This document shows positions 1 to 7,685 of a stretch of 10,492 nucleotides of DNA, in pieces. Source of the stretch: Alphaproteobacteria bacterium (lineage in GTDB: Bacteria > Pseudomonadota > Alphaproteobacteria > UBA8366); assembly GCA_030743445.1 (NCBI GenBank), contig JASLSL010000205.1, positions 1 to 10,492 of the forward strand, in the 5' to 3' direction. Made by a program: the position numbers and the translations under genes. How positions within the stretch are numbered: position 1 is the stretch's first letter; each line of letters begins with the position of its first letter. The notes under the pieces are model-generated. The model was not told the origin of the DNA. It saw nothing but the letters and a program-made list of their open reading frames with translations, and made no database searches.

Positions 1-1
1 G

Positions 2-358
2 GACGTCCCACCCGATTCCGCGAAGGCGGCGGCCAATGTCGAGGGCGCGGCCGATCTCGCTGCCTGGCTCGATTTCTGCTTGGCGATGGTCCGGCCCAAG
101 GGCAGCGTCACGATGATCCACCGGGCCGACCGGCTCGACGAGGTGCTGGCGCTGTTGCACGGGCGCGCCGGCGGGATCGTCGTCTTCCCGCTTTGGCCGC
201 GCGAGGGCCAGCCGGCGAAGCGCGTCCTGGTGCGCGCCCGCAAGGCGGTGGTGACGCCGCTCCGGTTAGCGCCGGGACTGGTGCTCCACCGCGAGGGCAG
301 CGGCTACACAAGGGCGGCGGAAGCGGTGCTGCGCGACGCCGAGGCCCTGCAGCTCTAA
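2..358 (+). CDS. tRNA1(Val) A37 N6-methyltransferase-like protein, C-terminal part (5' truncated)
   Basis: The reading frame is open from the first bases of the window to the TAA at 356-358, giving about 118 residues of a protein whose start lies upstream. The visible part resembles the C-terminal half of the 'methyltransferase small' family related to E. coli YfiC/TrmN6, which uses S-adenosylmethionine to methylate N6 of adenine 37 in tRNA1(Val). Recognisable pieces are a Trp-Leu-Asp-Phe stretch, a Pro-Lys-Gly-Ser segment leading into a core beta strand, an Arg-Ala-Asp-Arg-Leu turn, a 'PLWPR' strand, a run of basic residues (RVLVRARK), and a final 'GLVLH...YT..AE' block typical of alphaproteobacterial members. 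The SAM-binding motif and the catalytic Asn-Pro-Pro-Tyr motif should lie in the missing N-terminal half, so activity cannot be judged. The gene is followed 46 bp later by the S49 peptidase. An ATG at 80-82 is in frame but is internal, because the similarity continues upstream of it. The family call is fairly secure; the exact tRNA substrate is inferred. Confidence 0.72.
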   Translation, partial: DVPPDSAKAAANVEGAADLAAWLDFCLAMVRPKGSVTMIHRADRLDEVLALLHGRAGGIVVFPLWPREGQPAKRVLVRARKAVVTPLRLAPGLVLHREGSGYTRAAEAVLRDAEALQL

Positions 359-404
359 TCCCGGTCGCCTTGGCAACGCATTCGGAAACCCGTACAACCC
401 GAGC

Positions 405-1298
405 ATGAGCGAAGACAGCGCAACCGGCGAGATCGTGCGCCGAATCCCGGTGATCGGCGAGAAGCTGGCGGCCCGAATCGAAGGCGCGCCGACCGTCGCC
501 GTGCTGCGCATGAGCGGGATCATCAGCCAGATCGGCATGGCCCGGCGCGGCGCCATCAACATGACCGAGCTCGCCGGGCCGATCGATCGCGCCTTCAAGC
601 TGCCGCGGCTCAAGGCGGTGGCGCTGGCGGTCAACTCGCCGGGCGGCGCGCCGGTGCAGTCGGCGCTGATCGCGGGGCGCATCCGGGCGCTGGCGGAGGA
701 AAAGGAGCTGCCGATATTCGCCTTTTGCGAGGACGTCGCCGCCTCGGGCGGGTACTGGCTCGCTTGCGCGGCGGACGAGATCTACGCCAACGGCGCCTCG
801 ATCGTCGGCTCGATCGGTGTCGTCTCGGCAGGGTTCGGGTTCCCGGCCTTGCTCGAGCGCTTCGGCGTCGAGCGCCGGGTCCACACCGCCGGCGACAAGA
901 AAATGCTGCTCGACGCCTTCCAGGTGGAGAAGAAGAAGGAGGTCGAGCGCCTGCGCGACATCCAGGACGATATGCACGAGCAGTTCAAATCCTATGTTCG
1001 GGAACGACGCGGCGCGCGGCTCAAGGCCGACGAGGACGTGCTGTTCTCGGGCGAGTTCTGGACCGGGCGGCGGGCGTTGGAGCTGGGCCTGATCGACGGT
1101 ATCGGCGACGTCCGCACCATCATGCGCGAGAAGTTCGGCGAGAAGGTGAGCTTGCGGCTGGTCGCCGCCCCGAAACGTTTCCGCCTGCAGCAGCTCTTTG
1201 GCGGGCGGGCCCGCGGCGGCTGGGCCCCCGACGGCTTGGTTGACGACGCGGTCGCCGCACTCGAGGACCGCCTGTTGTGGGGCAGGTTCGGACTGTAA
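405..1298 (+). CDS. S49 family serine peptidase (SppA/SohB-like)
   Basis: A 297-residue protein of the S49 family, serine proteases with a Ser-Lys dyad related to signal peptide peptidase SppA and to SohB. It shows the crotonase-like S49 fold in order: a first strand near residues 31-40, the 'AVNSPGG' oxyanion-loop motif at 75-81, the nucleophile motif 'AASGGYW' with Ser114, the 'GSIGVV' segment at 135-140, and the general-base lysine, most likely Lys166 in 'AGDKK'. The 52-residue Ser-to-Lys spacing equals that of Bacillus subtilis SppA (Ser147/Lys199), which supports the assignment. At about 300 residues it is the short, single-domain form, not the double-domain 67-kDa E. coli SppA. No signal peptide or transmembrane helix is visible, so it is probably cytosolic or peripheral at the inner face of the membrane. 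No strong ribosome binding site precedes the ATG; this start is preferred because homologues begin close to it. The gene follows the tRNA methyltransferase in the same direction and may be co-transcribed with it. The natural substrate is unknown. Confidence 0.9.
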   Translation: MSEDSATGEIVRRIPVIGEKLAARIEGAPTVAVLRMSGIISQIGMARRGAINMTELAGPIDRAFKLPRLKAVALAVNSPGGAPVQSALIAGRIRALAEEKELPIFAFCEDVAASGGYWLACAADEIYANGASIVGSIGVVSAGFGFPALLERFGVERRVHTAGDKKMLLDAFQVEKKKEVERLRDIQDDMHEQFKSYVRERRGARLKADEDVLFSGEFWTGRRALELGLIDGIGDVRTIMREKFGEKVSLRLVAAPKRFRLQQLFGGRARGGWAPDGLVDDAVAALEDRLLWGRFGL

Positions 1299-1315
1299 GG
1301 CCCATCACTTCACAC

Positions 1316-1431
1316 GTCACTCCGGACGGCGCGAAGCGCCGATCCGGAATCCATGCCTGAGAGCGGCCGATAGCGAAAATCTGCTGCTAGGTAACGCTCA
1401 GGCATGGATTCCCGCTTGTCCCGGGAATGAC
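1316..1431. repeat. Nested inverted repeat, REP/MITE-like, 116 bp
   Basis: The core is a perfect 16-bp inverted repeat, 1346-1361 against 1397-1412 (GGAATCCATGCCTGAG and its complement), around a 35-base loop. The similarity extends outward to near-identical ends: gtcactcc at 1316-1323 and the complement of gtcattcc at 1424-1431. Each arm also folds on itself. The left arm has TCCGGA-CGGCGC, a GAA loop, then GCGCCG-a-TCCGGA at 1321-1348. The right arm pairs attcccg (1408-1414) with cgggaat (1422-1428). The ends resemble the 'GTCATTCCCGC...GCGGGAATCCATG' type of dispersed palindromic repeat common between genes in many proteobacteria. It carries no open frame of its own. It lies 17 bp after the peptidase stop, so as RNA it could also act as a 3' stabiliser or attenuator, but there is no U-tract to make a classical terminator. 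The structure is certain; its mobility and function are inferred. Confidence 0.8.
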
Positions 1432-1495
1432 AATTCGGTGTGGCGGAACCTCCCAATTCTTGCACCCCTGGGAGGGCGCCAGTAAGGTCTCCGCA

Positions 1496-1732
1496 ATGTT
1501 GGGATTCAGCTTTGGAAAACTGCTCGTTCTGATCGCGATCGTGGTCGCGGTCTGGTACGGCTTCAAGTTCGTCACCCGGCTCGACAAGCAGCGCAAGGCG
1601 CGGCTCAAGGCGGCGCGCAAAACCGACTCGGAGCAGGAACAGGTCGGCCAGATGGTCAAGTGCGCGGTCTGCGACATCTACGTGGCGCAAGGGGCGGCAA
1701 GCAATTGCGGGCGTGCGGATTGCCCGTATTGA
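1496..1732 (+). CDS. Small membrane-anchored protein with C-terminal Cys4 zinc-ribbon-like motif
   Basis: A 78-residue protein with no function I can name. It begins with a hydrophobic helix at about residues 7-25, followed by a strongly basic stretch (about 28-42, rich in Lys and Arg). This suggests a single-pass inner-membrane anchor with the basic side and the tail in the cytoplasm. The C-terminus has four cysteines, Cys56, Cys59, Cys71 and Cys76, as a CxxC pair followed by C-x4-C, ending two residues after the last Cys. This looks like a small metal-binding knuckle. The ATG at 1496 is chosen because a purine-rich 'taaggt' (1483-1488) sits 7 bases upstream and because the hydrophobic helix then lies at the N-terminus, as in similar small proteins of the PP0621 type. 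An in-frame ATG at 1427 lies inside the inverted repeat and would add 23 unlikely residues. It sits just upstream of glyQ, which starts 70 bp after its stop. Metal binding is inferred from the cysteines only. Confidence 0.72.
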   Translation: MLGFSFGKLLVLIAIVVAVWYGFKFVTRLDKQRKARLKAARKTDSEQEQVGQMVKCAVCDIYVAQGAASNCGRADCPY

Positions 1733-1802
1733 CCCTCCCCCGGGCGCTGGCTACTTTGCGCCGCACTCAAACCGTCACCAACCCCCCGGGCATGGCCCGC
1801 AG

Positions 1803-2678
1803 ATGGCCCCCAAGACAGACTTCCAGTCGCTGATCCTGACGCTCCAGCAGTTCTGGGCGGCGCACGGCTGCGCCATTCTCCAGCCCTACGACATGGAGGT
1901 CGGGGCCGGCACCTTCCACCCGGCGACGACGCTCAGGGCGCTCGGCCGGAAGCCGTGGAACGTGGCCTACGTCCAGCCCTCGCGGCGGCCGACCGACGGA
2001 CGCTACGGCGACAACCCGAACCGGCTGCAGCACTACTACCAGTACCAGGTGCTCCTCAAGCCGTCGCCGGCGAACAGCCAGGAGCTCTACCTCGACAGCC
2101 TGCGCAAGCTCGGCATCGATCCGAAGGCGCACGACATCCGTTTCGTCGAGGACGATTGGGAGAGCCCGACGCTGGGCGCCTGGGGTCTCGGTTGGGAGGT
2201 CTGGTGCGACGGCATGGAGGTGACCCAGTTCACCTACTTCCAGCAGGTCGGCGGCATCGACTGCGACCCGGTCTCGGTCGAGCTGACCTACGGTCTCGAG
2301 CGGCTCGCGATGTACGTCCAGGGGGTCGAGAACGTCTACGACCTCGACTTCAACGGCGCCGGCCTGAAGTACGGCGACGTCTTCCATCAGGCCGAGGTCG
2401 AGTTCTCGGCCTATAATTTCGAGCACGCGGACACCGGGGCCCTGCTGCGCCACTTCGAGGACGTGGAGCGCGAGTGCGCGTCGCTGGTCGCCGCCGGGCT
2501 GTCGCTGCCGGCCTACGACCAGGCGCTGAAGGCGAGCCATCTCTTCAACCTGCTCGACGCGCGCGGGGTGATCAGCGTGACCGAGCGCCAGGCCTACATC
2601 CTGCGGGTCCGCGAGATGACCAAGAGCTGCTGCGCCGCCTGGCTCGCCTCACAGGGGGAGGCGCCGGCCGATGGCTGA
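1803..2678 (+). CDS. glyQ: Glycine--tRNA ligase, alpha subunit
   Basis: The 291-residue catalytic alpha subunit of the bacterial tetrameric glycyl-tRNA synthetase, a class II enzyme. It activates glycine with ATP and charges tRNA(Gly) in the cytoplasm together with the beta subunit. The sequence carries the family hallmarks: the N-terminal 'LQQFWAAHGCAILQPYD' block, 'FHPATTLRALG' from residue 38, and the long conserved block from residue 55 beginning AYVQPSRRPTDGRYGDNPNR, which holds the class II motif 2 region. Further on come 'VEDDWESPTLGAWGLGWEVW', the glycine-pocket region 'MEVTQFTYFQQVGG', and a motif 3-like 'ELTYGLERLAMY'. The length matches the family norm of about 290-300. The ATG at 1803 gives the canonical start; an upstream ATG at 1792 is out of frame, and the frame extending back to about 1713 adds a proline-rich, non-homologous leader. 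The ribosome binding site is weak. The stop overlaps the start of glyS by 8 bp, which suggests translational coupling that helps keep the subunits in balance. Confidence 0.97.
   Translation: MAPKTDFQSLILTLQQFWAAHGCAILQPYDMEVGAGTFHPATTLRALGRKPWNVAYVQPSRRPTDGRYGDNPNRLQHYYQYQVLLKPSPANSQELYLDSLRKLGIDPKAHDIRFVEDDWESPTLGAWGLGWEVWCDGMEVTQFTYFQQVGGIDCDPVSVELTYGLERLAMYVQGVENVYDLDFNGAGLKYGDVFHQAEVEFSAYNFEHADTGALLRHFEDVERECASLVAAGLSLPAYDQALKASHLFNLLDARGVISVTERQAYILRVREMTKSCCAAWLASQGEAPADG
2655..2660 (+). promoter_or_regulatory. Ribosome binding site of glyS inside the end of glyQ
   Basis: GGGGAG, part of a longer G-rich run, lies 10 bases before the glyS ATG at 2671, within the last codons of glyQ. Together with the 8-bp overlap it fixes the glyS start and fits translational coupling of the two subunits. 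Confidence 0.6.
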
Positions 2679-4785
2679 ACTGCTGCTCGAAATCATGTCG
2701 GAGGAAATTCCGGCCGGCATGCAGCGGCGCGCGGCCGAGGACCTGCGGCGCCTGGTCACCGACGGGCTGACCGCCGTTGGGCTCGATCACGACAAGGCCG
2801 AGGTCTACTGGACGCCGCGGCGGCTTGCCCTCGTCGTCGACGACCTGCCTTCGAGGCAGCCGGACATGACCGAAGAGCGCAAGGGCCCGCGCGCCGATGC
2901 GCCGGCACAGGCGATCGAGGGATTTCTCGGCAGCGTCGGTCTCACCCGCGACCAGGTCGAGGAACGCGAAACCGACAAGGGCGCAGTACTTTACGCGGTG
3001 ATCGAGAACAAGGGCGAGGCGACGGCGGAGATACTGCCCGCCCTCGTGGCCGAGGCGATCGGCAAGCTGTCGTGGCCCAAATCGATGCGTTGGGGCACCA
3101 CTTTCTTCCGCTGGGTCAGGCCGATCCGCTCGATCCTCTGCGTCTTCGACGGCAGGCCGCTCGAAGGCGGGTTGCGGATCGCCGATGTCGAAGTCGTCGA
3201 CCCCTCGCCCGAGCAAAAGGACTACAAGGTCGTCGAAAGCGTAAGGTTCTCGAACGAGACCCAGGGCCATCCGTTCCTGGCGCCGAAGGAATTCAAGGTC
3301 GAGGACTTCGCCGACTACAAGGCGAAACTGCGCAAGGCCAAGGTCGTGCTCGACGCGGGCGACCGCCGGGCCAAGATCGAACGGGGCCTCGAGAAGCTCG
3401 CCAAGGCCGAGGGCCTGACCCTTAAGGACGACCCGGCGCTCCTCGACGAGGTCGCCGGGCTGGTCGAGTGGCCGGTTGTGCATCTCGGCGTAATCGACGA
3501 GGAATTCACCGAACTGCCGCCGGAGGTGCTGACCGCCTCGATGCGCTCGCACCAGCGCTACTTCTCGCTGCTCGACGCGGAGGGCGCGCTTGCCTCGCGC
3601 TTCGGCCTGGTCGCCAACATGACCACCCGGGACAAGGGTCGGGCGATCGTCGCCGGCAACGAGCGGGTGCTGCGTGCGCGCCTCGCCGACGCCAAGTTTT
3701 TCTGGGACCAGGACCAGAAGGTCCCGCTTGCCGAACGCGCATCCGCGCTGAAGGGGATGGTGTTCCACGCCAAGCTCGGCTCGCTCGACGAGAAGATGTC
3801 GCGGGTTTGGGAGCTCGCCGACGAGATCGCGGACCACGTGCCCGACGCGGTCAAGGAGTCGGTGTCGCACGCGGCCCGCTTGGCCAAGGCCGATCTCGTG
3901 ACCGGCATGGTCGGCGAGTTCCCCGAGCTCCAGGGCGTGATGGGGCGCTACTACGCCTTGGGCGATGGCGAGAGCGAGGATGTCGCCGACGCGATCGCCG
4001 AGCATTATTCGCCCCGGGGTCCGAGGGACCGGTGCCCGACCGCCCCGGTCTCGGTCACCTTGGCGCTGGCCGACAAGATCGACACCCTGGTCGGGTTCTG
4101 GGCGATCGACGAGCGGCCGACCGGCTCGCGCGATCCCTATGCGCTGCGCCGCGCGGCGCTCGGCGTCATCCGACTGATCGTCGAGAACGGCCTGCGGGTG
4201 CCGCTGCTGTCGGTCTTCGCCGCGGCGAACGCGCTCTACCACGATCACGACTGCGACGGTGGCGACCTGCTCTCGTTCTTCGCCGACCGGCTCAAGGTTC
4301 ACCTCCGCGAGCAGGGCGTGCGGCACGACCTGATCTCCGCCGCGTTCGCCCTGACCCAGGAGGACGATCTAGTGCGCCTCCTGGCGCGGGTCGAGGCGCT
4401 GCAGCGTTTCCTCGACAGCGAGGACGGGGCGAACCTGCTGGTCGCCTACAAGCGCGCCGCCAATATCGTCGCCATCGAGGAGAAGAAGGACGGGGTGACT
4501 CACGACGGCGCTCCGGACTCCGCCGCCTTCGAGGCCAAAGAGGAATCGGCCCTCGCCGAGGCGCTGCATGCCGCGGCATCCCGGGCCGGGGCGGCGGTCG
4601 AGGGCGAGGACTTCGCCGCCGCCATGGCCGCACTCGCGATCCTGCGCCGGCCGGTCGACGTGTTCTTCGACGAGGTGACCGTAAACACGGACGAGCCGGC
4701 GCTGCGGGCAAACCGGCTGCGGCTGCTATCGGAAATCCGCGCGACCATGAACCAGGTTGCCGACTTCGGCGAAATAGAGGGATAA
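2671..4785 (+). CDS. glyS: Glycine--tRNA ligase, beta subunit
   Basis: The 704-residue beta subunit of tetrameric glycyl-tRNA synthetase, which recognises tRNA(Gly) and complements the catalytic alpha subunit. The typical start 'ELLLEIMSEEIPAGMQ' is present, followed by the B3/B4-like N-terminal region. Other landmarks are 'SWPKSMRWG...FFRWVRPIRSI' (about 132-153), 'LTASMRSHQRYFSL' (about 287-300), and 'NERVLRARLADAKFFWDQD' (about 330-348). The HD-like domain has 'KADLVTGMVGEFPELQG' at 406-422, and 'GSRDPYALRRAA' follows at 485-496. The C-terminal 110 or so residues match the DALR-type anticodon-binding domain. The length is normal for the family (about 690-720) and the frame is intact. Its start overlaps glyQ by 8 bp with a good ribosome binding site, and ppdK begins 9 bp after its stop, so glyQ-glyS-ppdK is probably one transcription unit. 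Confidence 0.97.
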   Translation: MAELLLEIMSEEIPAGMQRRAAEDLRRLVTDGLTAVGLDHDKAEVYWTPRRLALVVDDLPSRQPDMTEERKGPRADAPAQAIEGFLGSVGLTRDQVEERETDKGAVLYAVIENKGEATAEILPALVAEAIGKLSWPKSMRWGTTFFRWVRPIRSILCVFDGRPLEGGLRIADVEVVDPSPEQKDYKVVESVRFSNETQGHPFLAPKEFKVEDFADYKAKLRKAKVVLDAGDRRAKIERGLEKLAKAEGLTLKDDPALLDEVAGLVEWPVVHLGVIDEEFTELPPEVLTASMRSHQRYFSLLDAEGALASRFGLVANMTTRDKGRAIVAGNERVLRARLADAKFFWDQDQKVPLAERASALKGMVFHAKLGSLDEKMSRVWELADEIADHVPDAVKESVSHAARLAKADLVTGMVGEFPELQGVMGRYYALGDGESEDVADAIAEHYSPRGPRDRCPTAPVSVTLALADKIDTLVGFWAIDERPTGSRDPYALRRAALGVIRLIVENGLRVPLLSVFAAANALYHDHDCDGGDLLSFFADRLKVHLREQGVRHDLISAAFALTQEDDLVRLLARVEALQRFLDSEDGANLLVAYKRAANIVAIEEKKDGVTHDGAPDSAAFEAKEESALAEALHAAASRAGAAVEGEDFAAAMAALAILRRPVDVFFDEVTVNTDEPALRANRLRLLSEIRATMNQVADFGEIEG

Positions 4786-4794
4786 CCAAGCGCG

Positions 4795-7461
<2,667 letters not shown>

Positions 7462-7480
7462 CCCCCCTCGAGGCCTCACG

Positions 7481-7492
7481 TCAAAATTTTGA
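7481..7492. repeat. 12-bp perfect palindrome after ppdK
   Basis: TCAAAATTTTGA is a perfect palindrome, AT-rich in a GC-rich genome, 20 bp after the ppdK stop. It could be an operator for a dimeric regulator of the downstream kinase or part of the ppdK 3' end. The sequence alone does not decide, and chance is possible. Confidence 0.3.
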
Positions 7493-7500
7493 TGTTGCTT

Positions 7501-7521
7501 GCCGCCCGTCCGGACGGCGGC
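7501..7521 (+). terminator. GC-rich hairpin after ppdK, possible transcription end
   Basis: A 12-bp palindrome CCGTCCGGACGG (7506-7517) is extended by GCCG (7501-7504) and CGGC (7518-7521) with one bulged C, giving a strong stem with a tight loop 40 bp after the ppdK stop. No T-run follows directly, so it is not a textbook intrinsic terminator. It may still stabilise the 3' end or mark the end of the glyQ-glyS-ppdK transcript. Confidence 0.3.
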
Positions 7522-7558
7522 TGACGGGCCTGGATTTGGTATCGCCGTACCGTCCTTG

Positions 7559-7604
7559 TTAACGATTTAGTAACTCTTTCGTCGCGATATTAACGATTGT
7601 TAAC
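7559..7604 (+). promoter_or_regulatory. TTAA-motif cluster upstream of the kinase gene (possible CtrA-type control)
   Basis: This short AT-rich island contains three copies of TTAACGA, at 7559-7565, 7590-7596 and 7600-7606. The first forms TTAA-N7-GTAAC (7559-7574), one base from the TTAA-N7-TTAA consensus of the alphaproteobacterial cell-cycle regulator CtrA. The second and third form TTAA-N6-TTAAC (7590-7604), which has full half-sites but one base less spacing. The island is 82 bases before the kinase ATG, a plausible promoter position. I see no convincing sigma70-type -35/-10 pair. Regulation by CtrA is an inference from the motif and the likely alphaproteobacterial host. Confidence 0.35.
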
Positions 7605-7685
7605 GAATGCACCTAATGCTTGGTCAGCGTGGTCTTCTCGCTAGGCTTGCGAGCGCGCCGACAGCAATTTCGGGAGCCTTGAGAA

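Noticed and set aside
1427..1495. Upstream ATG at 1427 as the start of the small Cys4 protein
   Set aside because: It falls inside the inverted repeat and would put a polar leader before the hydrophobic helix; the ATG at 1496 has a better ribosome binding site.
1713..1802. N-terminal extension of GlyQ
   Set aside because: The added residues are proline-rich and overlap the preceding gene; GlyQ family proteins start at the position given by the ATG at 1803.
1733..1802. Riboswitch or T-box leader before glyQ
   Set aside because: The gap is only 70 bp, has no specifier or antiterminator-like structure, and T-box control of glyQS belongs to Firmicutes.
2572..4326. Long open frame on the minus strand (584 residues) opposite glyS
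   Set aside because: It mirrors glyS codons in a high-GC genome, has the Arg/Asp/Gly/Leu-rich composition of antisense frames and shows no family resemblance.
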